Shown here: positions 25,873 through 35,371 of the stretch, one piece after another
Layout: every line of letters begins with the position of its first letter
How positions within the stretch are numbered: position 1 is the first letter of the stretch
From: an uncultured Acetatifactor sp.
GTDB lineage: Bacteria; Bacillota; Clostridia; Lachnospirales; Lachnospiraceae
Direction: 5' to 3'
Assembly (NCBI GenBank): GCA_910577035.1
Contig: CAJTKW010000002.1
Coordinates: forward strand, 53,698 to 117,697
DNA length: 64,000 nucleotides
Notes under the pieces: generated by a model
Told to the model about the DNA's origin: nothing
The model's input: the letters and a program-made list of their open reading frames with translations, nothing else
The model's database searches: none
Position numbers and translations under genes: made by a program

Positions 25873-27110
25873 ACATACTGCTGATTAACCACTATGCGGG
25901 ATCCTTGGAGATGGGGATGGAGTTCAGACCTTATTACTTTGCAAGGGAATGGACGAAGAAGGGGCACCATGTGGATATGATTGCGGCAGATTACTCCCAT
26001 CTTAGGATAAAAAATCCGAAAGTGCGGAAGGATTTCCAGACGGAGGACATTGACGGCATAACATATCACTGGATCAAAGCCGGAGAGTATGAAGGAAACG
26101 GCGTAAAGAGAGCCCTTACTATGTTCCGGTTTGTGGGGAAACTGTGGCTGCATGCGGGAAAGATTGTAAAAGAGTACAGGCCGGATGTGGTGATTACATC
26201 GTCCACCTATCCGCTGGATACCTATGCAGGGCAGCGGATTGCGAAAAAGGGCAGGGCAAAGCTGATCCATGAGGTGCATGATATGTGGCCGGCAACGCTG
26301 ATAGAGCTGGGAGGAATGAGCAGATACCACCCTTTTGTATTACTGATACAGTTGGCAGAGAATTGTGCCTACCGTCATTCGGTTCATGTGGTATCACTTT
26401 TGCCGTCAGCCAAAGAGTACATGACGGAGCACGGGATGAAACCGGAGAGATTTGTAACGATACCAAACGGGATTGTGAAAGAAGACTGGGAGAATCCGGA
26501 ACCGTTGCCGGAGAGTCATAGGAAGGTACTGGAAAAACTGAAAGCGGACGGAAAATTTATTGCAGGCTATTTTGGCGGACATGCCCTGTCAAATGCCTTG
26601 GATGTAATATTAGATGCTGCAAAAGTAGTAAAGGAAGAAAAGATTCAGTTTGTTCTTGTGGGCAACGGGGTGGAGAAGGAACGGCTGGTAAAACGGGCAG
26701 AAAAGGAAAAAATCAGCAACGTATTGTTTCTGCCGCCGGTGCCGAAGAGAGCCGTGCCGGATTTGCTGCGGTATTTTGACTGTTCTGTCATAAGCTTATT
26801 GCGGTCTCCGCTGTACCGGTTCGGTATCTGCCTGAATAAGATGTATGATTCCATGATGGCGGCAAAGCCGATTCTTTTTGCCGTGGATGCACCCGGTTCT
26901 CCGGTGGAGGACTATAGGTGCGGGATTACAATAAGGACGGGACAGACGAATGAGATCGCAGAAGCCATGGAAGAGCTGTACCGTATGCCGGAGACAGAAC
27001 GGTGGGAGATGGGGGAGCGCGGAAGAAAAGCGGTGCTGGAACATTTCACTTATGATGTTCTGGCGGAAGAATTTGAAAGGCTTTTCAGGCAGAAAGGAAG
27101 CATGCAGTAA
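25869..27110 (+). CDS. GT4-family glycosyltransferase (WbuB/WcaI-like)
   Basis: The 413-residue enzyme has a GT-B fold. The N-terminus MNILLINHYAGSLEMGME is the form seen in WbuB-like transferases that add an amino sugar to an undecaprenyl-PP-linked primer. EVHDMWPATLIELGGM near 135-150 and VTIPNGIVKEDW are typical. The usual second Glu of the E-x7-E motif is Asp here (CLNKMYDSM). It starts as ATGA overlap with the methyltransferase gene and is followed by a UDP-sugar dehydrogenase gene 64 bases later. Its own 5' end is echoed in the remnant at 24999. Confidence 0.85.
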   Translation: MNILLINHYAGSLEMGMEFRPYYFAREWTKKGHHVDMIAADYSHLRIKNPKVRKDFQTEDIDGITYHWIKAGEYEGNGVKRALTMFRFVGKLWLHAGKIVKEYRPDVVITSSTYPLDTYAGQRIAKKGRAKLIHEVHDMWPATLIELGGMSRYHPFVLLIQLAENCAYRHSVHVVSLLPSAKEYMTEHGMKPERFVTIPNGIVKEDWENPEPLPESHRKVLEKLKADGKFIAGYFGGHALSNALDVILDAAKVVKEEKIQFVLVGNGVEKERLVKRAEKEKISNVLFLPPVPKRAVPDLLRYFDCSVISLLRSPLYRFGICLNKMYDSMMAAKPILFAVDAPGSPVEDYRCGITIRTGQTNEIAEAMEELYRMPETERWEMGERGRKAVLEHFTYDVLAEEFERLFRQKGSMQ

Positions 27111-27174
27111 TATCACGAACACAGCGGCCGGATATCCTAATTGGAATATTCGGGAAAAGACAGAGGAGTGCATC

Positions 27175-28497
27175 ATGGGAATGAAAGAAGAACTGCTTGG
27201 AAAGATTAAGCGGAGAGAGATTATCGCCGGAGTGGTCGGCCTTGGATATGTGGGCCTGCCGCTTGCGGTGGAGAAGGCGAAGGCCGGGTTTAAAACGATC
27301 GGCTTCGACGTGCAGGAAGAAAAGGTCAGGCTTGTGAATGAGGGACACAACTATATCGGGGATGTAGTGGATTCCGATTTGGCGGAGCTTGTAGAGAAAG
27401 GAATACTGTCAGCGACAAGCAACTTCTCCTTTGTCCGGGATGTTGATTTCATCGCGATTTGTGTCCCGACTCCCCTTGATATTCACCAGGAGCCCGACAT
27501 TGGCTATGTCAGGGACTCTGCAGAAGCCATAGCAAAGTATCTGAAGCCCGGGACAATGGTGGTGCTGGAATCCACCACTTATCCGGGGACAACCGAAGAA
27601 CTGATAAAACCTATTCTGGAGAAGAATTCCGGTCTCACTTGCGGCCGGGATTTTTATCTGGGCTTCTCACCGGAACGGGTGGATCCCGGAAACCTAATCT
27701 ATAAGACGAAAAACACGCCGAAAGTAGTGGGCGCTATCGGCGAAGATGCGGCAGAGGTTATCAGCGCCATGTACAGGGCAGTTTTGGATGGGAAAGTGTT
27801 TACCGTGTCATCCCCCGCGGTGGCGGAGATGGAAAAGATTCTCGAAAATACCTACCGCAATGTCAATATCGGCCTGATCAATGAGATCGGGCGTCTCTGT
27901 AAAGAGATGGGCATCTCCGTCTGGGAAGTAATTGATGCGGCTAAGACAAAGCCATACGGTTTTCAGGCGTTCTATCCAGGACCGGGGCTGGGCGGGCACT
28001 GCATTCCGTTAGATCCGTATTACCTGACATGGAAGGCGAGGGAGTACGGTTTTCATACGACGTTGATTGAGAACTCCATGGTAATCAATGATGGACAGCC
28101 GGAATACTGCGTGGAAAGGGCAATTTATATCCTGAACCGCCATAAAAAAGCCATCAATGGGGCAAAGGTGCTCATGCTTGGCGTAAGCTACAAAAATGAC
28201 ATTGATGATTACCGCGAATCTCCGGCTATCCGTGTAATGAAGGAATTGAAAAAAGTCGGCGCGGATGTGGAGTACTATGATCCATGGGTGCCGTCATTTA
28301 AAAATATGTACGGGCAGAGCGCTGAAAGCCTCAAGGACCTTACGCCGGAAGTAGTGCAGAGCTTTGACCTGGTGATGGTCACGGCAGCCCACCATAACGT
28401 GGATTATGATATGGTTCAGAAGAACGCGAAGGCAGTCTTTGATACCAAGAACGTGATGAAGGATATTAAAGACCGCAGTAATATCGAGGTACTGTAG
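27175..28497 (+). CDS. wbpA: UDP-N-acetylhexosamine 6-dehydrogenase (WbpA-like)
   Basis: A 440-residue member of the UDP-glucose/UDP-mannosaminuronate dehydrogenase family. The NAD-binding GVVGLGYVGLPLAVEKAKAG lies near 17-36, CVPTPLD near 99, STTYPGTTEE near 131, and the catalytic Cys is in GLGGHCIPLDPYYLTW. The close fit to WbpA/WbpO-type signatures suggests oxidation of UDP-GlcNAc (or ManNAc) to the uronic acid. ATG 27175, preceded by GAGGAG, is chosen; the open frame extends upstream into the previous gene but without family resemblance. The next gene is WbpB-like, which fits the UDP-diNAc-uronate pathway. Confidence 0.85.
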   Translation: MGMKEELLGKIKRREIIAGVVGLGYVGLPLAVEKAKAGFKTIGFDVQEEKVRLVNEGHNYIGDVVDSDLAELVEKGILSATSNFSFVRDVDFIAICVPTPLDIHQEPDIGYVRDSAEAIAKYLKPGTMVVLESTTYPGTTEELIKPILEKNSGLTCGRDFYLGFSPERVDPGNLIYKTKNTPKVVGAIGEDAAEVISAMYRAVLDGKVFTVSSPAVAEMEKILENTYRNVNIGLINEIGRLCKEMGISVWEVIDAAKTKPYGFQAFYPGPGLGGHCIPLDPYYLTWKAREYGFHTTLIENSMVINDGQPEYCVERAIYILNRHKKAINGAKVLMLGVSYKNDIDDYRESPAIRVMKELKKVGADVEYYDPWVPSFKNMYGQSAESLKDLTPEVVQSFDLVMVTAAHHNVDYDMVQKNAKAVFDTKNVMKDIKDRSNIEVL

Positions 28498-28569
28498 AAA
28501 AAATCCGCTATCAGTGCTGTGCAGGAAAAGATGGCGGAAGATCTTGTAGAAGAAAGAGGCATAAATGAC

Positions 28570-29643
28570 ATGAGGTATGCGCTGATAGGCTGCGGACGGA
28601 TTTCGCCCAACCACATCGTGGCAGCAAAAGAAAATGGATTGGAATTTGTAGCTGTCTGTGACATCGATAAAAGGGCGATGCAGGATAAGGTATCAAAGTT
28701 TGGGCTGGGAGATGTCCATCAGTATACAGATTACCATGAAATGCTGGAGAAAGAAGAACCGGAACTAGTGGCAATCGCCACGGAATCAGGAAAACATGCG
28801 GCGATTGCTTTGGACTGTATTGAGGGTGGCTGTAATGTGATCATAGAAAAGCCCATCGCCCTGTCACTTGCGGATGCCGATGCAGTTATAAAGGCTGCAA
28901 AAGAAAAAGGTGTTAAGGTCTGCGCAAATCATCAGAACAGGTTTAACAAGTCTGTGCAGAAGATCAGGGAGGCGTTGGAAGAGGGACGCTTCGGGCGGAT
29001 GTTCTACGGGACAGCACATATCCGCTGGTGCAGGGACAGGAATTATTACGAACAGGCGAAATGGCGCGGCACGTGGGAACAGGACGGCGGCGCGCTGATG
29101 AATCAGTGCATTCATAACATAGATCTGCTCCGGTGGATGATGGGAGATGATGTAGAAGAAGTTATAGGGATGACGGATCAGCTGAACCACATGTACCTTG
29201 AAGCAGAGGATTTGGGAATTGCAATTATAAAGTTTAAAAGCGGGGCATACGGTATTATAGAGGGAACCACGGATATTTTTCCAAAGAATCTGGAGGAAAC
29301 CCTCTATTTATTTGGGGAAAAAGGAACTGTGAAAGCAGGCGGCCAGAGCGTCAATAAGATCGAGGAATGGCGGTTTGCGGATTCACTGGAGAACTCGGAA
29401 GAAGTGATTGCGAACTTTGCGGAGAACCCGCCTAATGTTTATGGATACGGGCATACGCCGTTATATGCGGACATGATTGATGCGGTAGTAAATGATAGAG
29501 AGCCTTATGTAAACGGCGAAGCAGGAAAGAGAGCGCTGGAACTTGTGCTGGCGGTTTATAAATCGGCGGCAGAGGGGAAAACTGTGAAACTGCCGCTTAA
29601 GGAGTGCTCCACGATGGATTTCAAAGGAAGGTTTGGAAGATGA
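28570..29643 (+). CDS. wbpB: Gfo/Idh/MocA-family sugar dehydrogenase (WbpB-like)
   Basis: A protein of about 357 residues with an N-terminal Rossmann domain (MRYALIGCGRISPNHIVAA) and the family's EKPIALSLADADAV motif near 98-111. NHQNRFNKSVQKIREAL follows, with WRGTWEQDGGALMNQCIHNI near 165-185. In the wbp/wlb pathways this enzyme oxidises C3 of a UDP-N-acetyl-glucuronate. The product is then aminated by a DegT enzyme such as the one at 50124. ATG 28570 follows AGAGG; 17 extra residues upstream carry no motif. Its stop overlaps the start of the next formyltransferase gene. Confidence 0.83.
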   Translation: MRYALIGCGRISPNHIVAAKENGLEFVAVCDIDKRAMQDKVSKFGLGDVHQYTDYHEMLEKEEPELVAIATESGKHAAIALDCIEGGCNVIIEKPIALSLADADAVIKAAKEKGVKVCANHQNRFNKSVQKIREALEEGRFGRMFYGTAHIRWCRDRNYYEQAKWRGTWEQDGGALMNQCIHNIDLLRWMMGDDVEEVIGMTDQLNHMYLEAEDLGIAIIKFKSGAYGIIEGTTDIFPKNLEETLYLFGEKGTVKAGGQSVNKIEEWRFADSLENSEEVIANFAENPPNVYGYGHTPLYADMIDAVVNDREPYVNGEAGKRALELVLAVYKSAAEGKTVKLPLKECSTMDFKGRFGR

Positions 29644-30335
29644 GGGGCATGAAAAATATAGGTGTGCTCACATACGATCAAAAGCATAGGAAAACCTATG
29701 ACACGCTGTGCTTGTTAAAAGCGAAAGGTTATACTGACGTAACAGTCTTTGCACAGGCAATGACATATACAAAAAAGTTTGAGCCTTTGGTTTCTCATCG
29801 GCCGGAGATGATTTTTAATATACCGGATCCAAAAGAATTATGCCACAATTTGGGTTACGAATATATAGAAGGTCCATTCGAGAATACCATTAAAGAAAAT
29901 GATGCCATCTATCTTTTGTGTGGGGCCGGATTATTGCCGGATCCATTAGTCAGAGCGCATAGAATTATAAATTCCCATCCCGGATACAGCCCTTACGCAA
30001 GAGGACTGGATGCGTATAAGTGGTCTGTTTATTATGATCTGCCTTTGGGCGTGACAACTCATTTTTTGGGAGATTACGTGGATGCTGGTGAAATCATAGA
30101 GCGGAGAGAGATATTTATAAAGCCATATGATACATTTCATTCTGTGGCACAGAGGATATATGAAAATGAGATAGATATGCTCGTCAGCGCTATTGAGATG
30201 GCGGACCAAAGACATGAGTTTATCATACCGGATAATTGTGTATTTAAGAGGATGCCAAAAGATAAAGAGGAGCATATAATGGAACTATTTAATCAAAGGA
30301 ATAAGAAAACAGGAACGCAATTGCGGAGGCAATAG
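29640..30335 (+). CDS. Second formyltransferase-family enzyme
   Basis: A 231-residue protein with the core of a formyltransferase: INSHPGYSPYARGLDAYKW near residues 110-128, with the catalytic Asn and His both present, and LGDYVDAGEII with the conserved Asp. It is shorter than methionyl-tRNA formyltransferase (about 310) and lacks the C-terminal domain. ATG 29640 overlaps the preceding stop and follows GGAAGG. Together with the WbpA/WbpB-like genes it may formylate an amino sugar made from a uronate. The gene is AT-rich and leads into an even more AT-rich stretch. Other formyl- or carbamoyl-like chemistry cannot be excluded. Confidence 0.72.
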   Translation: MRGMKNIGVLTYDQKHRKTYDTLCLLKAKGYTDVTVFAQAMTYTKKFEPLVSHRPEMIFNIPDPKELCHNLGYEYIEGPFENTIKENDAIYLLCGAGLLPDPLVRAHRIINSHPGYSPYARGLDAYKWSVYYDLPLGVTTHFLGDYVDAGEIIERREIFIKPYDTFHSVAQRIYENEIDMLVSAIEMADQRHEFIIPDNCVFKRMPKDKEEHIMELFNQRNKKTGTQLRRQ

Positions 30336-30361
30336 GGCAATATAATAAAGAAGGAGCAGAG

Positions 30362-31582
30362 TTGAAAAAACTAATTCTTATAACGAGTCAATTTCCATAT
30401 TTCTTTGGTGAGCCATTTTTAATAAACGAGTTGCCATATATCTGTAAAAATTTTAAAGAAATATATATTTTTTCAATAAATGGGAGTTCTAATGTGAAGT
30501 TTACCCGGGACATCCCATCGAATGCAAAATGCTTTCCATTGGGCAATACGATTTCAAAAATAAAGTATATCCAATATATTTTGAAAGGAATGTTTTATAA
30601 AAATTCTGAGTTACGTATTCAACAGTATTCTCTTAAACGGCTAATTGCTTCCTTATATGTCCGGGGGCGTGCAAAAACAATTTCAACGCAAATATATAGA
30701 TGTATTAAAGCGGAAGGGATTCAGTTAGATGATGTGGTAGTATATAGTTTTTGGTTTTCCTACCAGGCTGCAGCGGCATACCTTTTGTCAAAAGATTTAA
30801 AAAAACATGGTAGTAAGGTTATTACCATATCCCGTGCGCATGGCTACGATTTATATTGGGAAAGGGTTTTAACGGGGTATCATCCTTTTCAAGATGTATT
30901 ATTAAAGGAAATCACATGTTTTCCGTGTTCGAATCACGGAAGGGATTATTTGACAGAAAAGTATCCCTGGGCAAAAGACAAAGTGATTACAGCACGTCTG
31001 GGAACAAGAGATTATGGGCTGAACCCGTATAAAGCCAGACGGACTCTTGTCACATGCTGCAATTTGGAAAAATTAAAGCGGATGAGTCTTTTTGCGGAGG
31101 CGTTCTGCATTGCTGCAAAAGAAGAAACCGATTTGAAGTGGATTTGTATTGGTGATGGGGCAGAGAGAGAAATTATAGAAAAAACAATTTCCTGCGCAAA
31201 ATGCAAATCACATGTGGAGATCAAAGGCAGACTTTCCAATGAAGAGGTTTTGAAAATCTATCAGGATGAAGAGGTAATGTACTTTTGCAATATTAGCACT
31301 ACAGAGGGAATCCCTGTTTCTATCATGGAAGCGATGTCATTTGGAATACCCATTATAGCAACAGATGTAGGCGGGACTTCAGAACTTGTAGATGAATCTA
31401 ATGGAATTCTGATTTCTTCTGAATTGGATAAAATTAGTTTATCAAAAATAATTTTAAATATGATTAAAATGGATAGAAAATCGCATTTTGCCATGAGAAA
31501 TATGTCTCGAAAAAAGTGGGAGGAGGATTCATCGGCTGATCGTAACTATTCCCTGTTTTGCAGCACAATAAATTGTTTATGA
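30362..31582 (+). CDS. GT4-family glycosyltransferase
   Basis: The 406-residue GT-B enzyme starts at TTG 30362 behind AAGGAGCAGAG. It has an N-terminal LILITSQFPYFFGEPFLINE, typical of this branch, and a donor domain with EVMYFCNISTTEGIPVSIME. The E-x7-E motif is followed by FGIPIIATDVGGTSELVD. The gene is plainly richer in A and T than the transferases of the first operon and opens an AT-rich island that runs to the flippase gene. This suggests acquisition as a block. It probably adds one sugar of the repeat unit in the cytoplasm; which one is unknown. Confidence 0.85.
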   Translation: MKKLILITSQFPYFFGEPFLINELPYICKNFKEIYIFSINGSSNVKFTRDIPSNAKCFPLGNTISKIKYIQYILKGMFYKNSELRIQQYSLKRLIASLYVRGRAKTISTQIYRCIKAEGIQLDDVVVYSFWFSYQAAAAYLLSKDLKKHGSKVITISRAHGYDLYWERVLTGYHPFQDVLLKEITCFPCSNHGRDYLTEKYPWAKDKVITARLGTRDYGLNPYKARRTLVTCCNLEKLKRMSLFAEAFCIAAKEETDLKWICIGDGAEREIIEKTISCAKCKSHVEIKGRLSNEEVLKIYQDEEVMYFCNISTTEGIPVSIMEAMSFGIPIIATDVGGTSELVDESNGILISSELDKISLSKIILNMIKMDRKSHFAMRNMSRKKWEEDSSADRNYSLFCSTINCL

Positions 31583-31638
31583 ATTAGCCAGTATCTTGAA
31601 TTTCATAGTATGTTACCAGCTCATGGAGGGAGATAAAA

Positions 31639-32541
31639 ATGGCTATTAGTTTTTTTAATATAAAAAAATGGTTTAAGATGCTTACTGGAAACAGCGTGTA
31701 TCATGTGAAACAAGATGAAGGGAAATATTATAGGAAAGATCAAATCAATGGATATTACAATAATTTAACTGAAAAGGTATCTAAATTTGGAGAAGAGGGT
31801 CTCTCTTTACCAAAGGTAGATGTTGGTACCGGAGAAGAGATTTATCTTCCTACCGCAGTTTTTCAATATGGCTTAGGGGCATATGACTTGTTTTTAGAAT
31901 CAAAAGACGAAATCATGAGAGAGCGTATGATAGTATGCTCAAACTGGGCATTAGACAATCAGGAAAGCAATGGCGGATGGAGGGTCTTTGAATATGAAAA
32001 TAAGGAGCAGCCATATTCCTCCATGACCCAGGGAGAAGGCGCCTCTTTATTATTAAGGGCCTATAAAGAAACCGGAGATGAAAAATATTTTACCGGAGCA
32101 AAAAAAGCAGTATATTTTATGATTATTCCTATTGAAGAGGGGGGGACAGCAAAATATCTGGATGATGATATATATCTATATGAGTACACGTATGCGCCGT
32201 TAATATTAAACGGATGGATTTTCTCATATTGGGGATTGAGGGATTATTGCATTGTATCATCCGATCAGGAGATTTTGAATATATGCAATAAAACACTGGA
32301 GACGATCATACGGAAATTACCGGAGTTCGATCTTGGATATTGGAGTAAATATGATGATGGAAAAATTATTTGCAGCCCGTTTTATCACAATCTGCATATT
32401 GCACAAATGAAAGTAATGTTTGATTTGACCCGGATTGAGATTTTTAATCATTATGCGGTTTTATGGGAAGGGTATAAGCATAACGGATGGAACCGGATAA
32501 AATCCCTTGTAGTTAAGTGTTTTCAGAAAATATTTGAATAA
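31639..32541 (+). CDS. D-glucuronyl C5-epimerase-like protein
   Basis: A 300-residue protein resembling the C-terminal domain of D-glucuronyl C5-epimerases. It has the PYSSMTQGEGASLLLRAYKE region near 130-150, a glycine-rich NGGWRVFEYENKEQ before it, and SPFYHNLHIAQMKVMFDLT near 253-271. In animals and some bacteria this family flips glucuronate to iduronate within a polymer. There is no signal peptide or membrane helix, so it would act in the cytoplasm on lipid-linked sugars or as another (alpha/alpha)6-barrel enzyme. It stands between a GT4 and a Wzy gene in an operon that also makes uronic acids. ATG 31639 follows GGAGGGAG. Confidence 0.7.
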   Translation: MAISFFNIKKWFKMLTGNSVYHVKQDEGKYYRKDQINGYYNNLTEKVSKFGEEGLSLPKVDVGTGEEIYLPTAVFQYGLGAYDLFLESKDEIMRERMIVCSNWALDNQESNGGWRVFEYENKEQPYSSMTQGEGASLLLRAYKETGDEKYFTGAKKAVYFMIIPIEEGGTAKYLDDDIYLYEYTYAPLILNGWIFSYWGLRDYCIVSSDQEILNICNKTLETIIRKLPEFDLGYWSKYDDGKIICSPFYHNLHIAQMKVMFDLTRIEIFNHYAVLWEGYKHNGWNRIKSLVVKCFQKIFE

Positions 32542-32605
32542 AATTGAATACCATGAGAATATTTATGGGAATTCATAACCTGCAAGAAGAAGGATTATAA
32601 CAATA

Positions 32606-33952
32606 ATGTGGATTATTAATTTTTTGATTTGTTTGGTATTATATTTGGCTATTCTGTATTTGTGGAGACGCAGATATTTTGACCAATGTCTGTCTTTGAT
32701 ATTATTCGGATATTTTTGTTGTCCGGTATTCAGATATGGTGCGTTTGAAGTGAATGGAAGCTATTTTATCACTTTCATATTGTTTGTTATATGCGCAGGC
32801 TATTTTGGAAGCGGCAAAATAGGGAGAAACAGAGATGCTTTTTTACTGTTTCAGGTAGGTTCAATAAGCCTCACGCTTCTGGCGGGTGTATTAAACGGAG
32901 TATTTAATCAGGCAGTGATAATTCCGTTAGCAGGGTTATTAAATCTTGCGCTTGGGACATTTGGGTGCATACTTCTGTTTCGACGGGTCGATAGTCCTTT
33001 TTGGGTTTTGAGGAAAGCTATCGTCAGAGCAAATATTTGCCATATGCTGTTTGGCGCGCTGCAGTTAACAAACGTTAATGCGGGATATACGATTACGAAA
33101 CAGCTATATGCAACTGCCAGCAAGAGTGCCCCTTTAGACACGGTAATAAATGAATTGGGGGCGTTTTCCAGAATATATGGAGCTACATTCAGCCCGACAT
33201 TACTAGGAGGATATATATTATTTGCTTTTTCTTTTATTTTTGCGTTTATATTGATGGAAAAGAAAATGGGAATAAACAATCTTTTATTACTGGCATCAAC
33301 TGTTTTACTGGGATTTATGGCATTCAGTAAAACGGTTATCGTAGGTATTCCCCTGATAGGGTTTATTTTCCTGATGCGTTCCCTGATTTATGGAGGGAAA
33401 AAATATGGAAAACTGTTTCTTCAATTTATAAGTCTTTTGCTGGCAGCGTTTGGCGTGACTGTATTAGTAGCGGCCTGCTCCGGACATATGGGAGTGGTGA
33501 AATACTATTTCGGATTGCTTTTAAAGCCATTGCAAGTATTTCAGAGCAGATATGGAAGCAGCATTAATATGGGGGATCCAAATGCAACATCCGGTATGGC
33601 CGGGGCACTTGCTATTTTTTTGAAGCATCCTGTTATTGGGGTAGGGATGGTGCCGATCCTGGATGAGTTTTTATGGGATTCGCAATATCTGAGTTTGCTC
33701 CATGATGGAGGCAGTGTACTTTTTGTGATAACGTTGTCTTTTTATATATCAGCGTATACGAAACAGAAAAAGGCAAAGGGATTACCACAGATGATGATAT
33801 TGACCGCTCTTATGTTTATCGCTTTGGCTACAAATGTACTTACTATAACAAATTATATTCCCTTTATTGCTTTCAGTGTGGGGGTTACAGGAAATCTGAA
33901 AGCGGTTAATATAAGTTGTAAAAGAAAGGGGGGTTTCCGTATCAGAGTGTAG
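32606..33952 (+). CDS. wzy: Wzy-like O-antigen/capsule polymerase
   Basis: A 448-residue protein with about twelve hydrophobic segments and one larger outer loop around residues 290-360. The loop contains SGMAGALAIFLKHPVIGVGM and LSLLHDGG, features common to Wzy polymerases. It would join undecaprenyl-PP-linked repeats at the outer face of the membrane. It sits directly before the Wzx flippase gene, as is normal for a Wzx/Wzy system, and is AT-rich. Sequence identity among Wzy proteins is low, so the name rests on topology and neighbours. ATG 32606 follows AGAAGGA. Confidence 0.75.
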   Translation: MWIINFLICLVLYLAILYLWRRRYFDQCLSLILFGYFCCPVFRYGAFEVNGSYFITFILFVICAGYFGSGKIGRNRDAFLLFQVGSISLTLLAGVLNGVFNQAVIIPLAGLLNLALGTFGCILLFRRVDSPFWVLRKAIVRANICHMLFGALQLTNVNAGYTITKQLYATASKSAPLDTVINELGAFSRIYGATFSPTLLGGYILFAFSFIFAFILMEKKMGINNLLLLASTVLLGFMAFSKTVIVGIPLIGFIFLMRSLIYGGKKYGKLFLQFISLLLAAFGVTVLVAACSGHMGVVKYYFGLLLKPLQVFQSRYGSSINMGDPNATSGMAGALAIFLKHPVIGVGMVPILDEFLWDSQYLSLLHDGGSVLFVITLSFYISAYTKQKKAKGLPQMMILTALMFIALATNVLTITNYIPFIAFSVGVTGNLKAVNISCKRKGGFRIRV

Positions 33953-33956
33953 TATT

Positions 33957-35294
33957 ATGAAGAAAGTGAAAGAATTTATTACATCCCTGCTCCAGCCGGA
34001 TGTATTTGCAACCTTTGTTAATTACATTGTAAAAATCTTTTTGAACCCGATAATTGTGCTTTTTGTTCCGGTATTCTTAAATGAAAACCAACAGGGGTAC
34101 TGGTATACATTCGGAAGTATTGCCGCATTAACAACTTTTGCGGATTTAGGATTTACTTCCATTATGACTCAATTTGCGGCGCATGAATACGCATATTTGC
34201 AACTTGACAAATCAGATAAAAGATTTGTCGGATCAGCAGAGCATATCAAAAGAATGTCATCCCTGTTCAGATTCATTATTCGATGGATGAGGATAGTACT
34301 TGCAATTGCGCTTGTTACCATTATTATTGTCGGTTTTATAATGTTTTCGGGAGGCAATGACAATGTCAACTGGCTGATGCCCTGGATTCTCTATGCAATA
34401 AGCAGTGTATATGTTTTTTCTTCACAGGTAGCGTTATCCTTTTATGAGGGATGCGATCAATTTGCCATAACGCAAAGGACACATACACTTTCGGGCGTCT
34501 TTCACTGTGTGGCTACAATCGTGTTCCTGGCAGCAGGGATGGGGCTGTATGCTTTATCGCTTCCGCTGTTTATAAAGGGCAGTGTTGCATTTCTTTCCGT
34601 TAGAAAACATTTTGGAACTTCCGTCATGCAGTTATGGAAAGAGGAAGGCGGAGAAGAAATTGCCTGGAAGAAAGAGTTTGTGCCGCTCTTAGGCAGATAT
34701 GCAGTCAGTTGGATTTCCGGCTACTTTGCTTCGCAGATATATAATCCGTTAGTATTTTCTTTGTTTGGATCCAGTGCGGCAGGTAAGGTTGGATATTCGT
34801 TATCCATTGTGCAGGCAATCTACTCCGTATCAAACGCATGGAGCCTGATCTCAATTCCCAAATATAACATGGCAGTGGAAAAAAGGGAGTGGCCTTATAT
34901 GGATTCCCTTCTAAAGCGGAATCTGATTTATTCTTCCGTTGTTTATGCAATTGGTATATGTGCATTATATTTGACGCAAAGGATTCCTTTCCTGAATAAG
35001 CTGATCTGGTCCAGGCTCCTTTTCGGACAGGCAATGATGGCCCTGTGTGGTGCATATTTTATTTCCATGGTTTCATATGCAATGTCTACCTACCTGAGGG
35101 CACATAAGAAGGAGCCATTCTTGATACCGTCCGTTCTGTTGGGCGTAAGCAGTGCCCTGCTGACGTTTGTGCTTACTTACCATATGGGATTGGATTTTAT
35201 TTTTTGGGGTTATTTTCTAAGTAATATACTGGTTCTTCCACTGTCAGTTCATATATGGAGAAAGTTCAGGGCCAGGTGGCATGCGGAAAGCTGA
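33957..35294 (+). CDS. wzx: Wzx-like repeat-unit flippase
   Basis: A 445-residue protein with twelve predicted membrane segments and the layout of the polysaccharide transport (MOP/MATE) superfamily. FVNYIVKIFLNPIIVLFVPV at the start is followed by a glycine- and aromatic-rich NENQQGYWYTFGSIAALTTF with DLGFTSIMTQF near 60-70. It would flip the finished lipid-linked repeat to the outer leaflet. It starts 4 bases after the polymerase gene and closes the AT-rich island; the next gene begins 77 bases later with a different base composition. Confidence 0.82.
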   Translation: MKKVKEFITSLLQPDVFATFVNYIVKIFLNPIIVLFVPVFLNENQQGYWYTFGSIAALTTFADLGFTSIMTQFAAHEYAYLQLDKSDKRFVGSAEHIKRMSSLFRFIIRWMRIVLAIALVTIIIVGFIMFSGGNDNVNWLMPWILYAISSVYVFSSQVALSFYEGCDQFAITQRTHTLSGVFHCVATIVFLAAGMGLYALSLPLFIKGSVAFLSVRKHFGTSVMQLWKEEGGEEIAWKKEFVPLLGRYAVSWISGYFASQIYNPLVFSLFGSSAAGKVGYSLSIVQAIYSVSNAWSLISIPKYNMAVEKREWPYMDSLLKRNLIYSSVVYAIGICALYLTQRIPFLNKLIWSRLLFGQAMMALCGAYFISMVSYAMSTYLRAHKKEPFLIPSVLLGVSSALLTFVLTYHMGLDFIFWGYFLSNILVLPLSVHIWRKFRARWHAES

Positions 35295-35371
35295 CAATGT
35301 CTGCATACCACGCGATGTACTTTAAATATTGTACCGGATAATCTTTGTATAAACAGGGAGGTGTATATAAA

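Noticed and set aside
26950..27174. 75-residue upstream extension of the UDP-sugar dehydrogenase
   Set aside because: It lies in another frame of the preceding GT4 gene and intergenic DNA, carries no motif, and the family start (ATG 27175 with GAGGAG) is clear.
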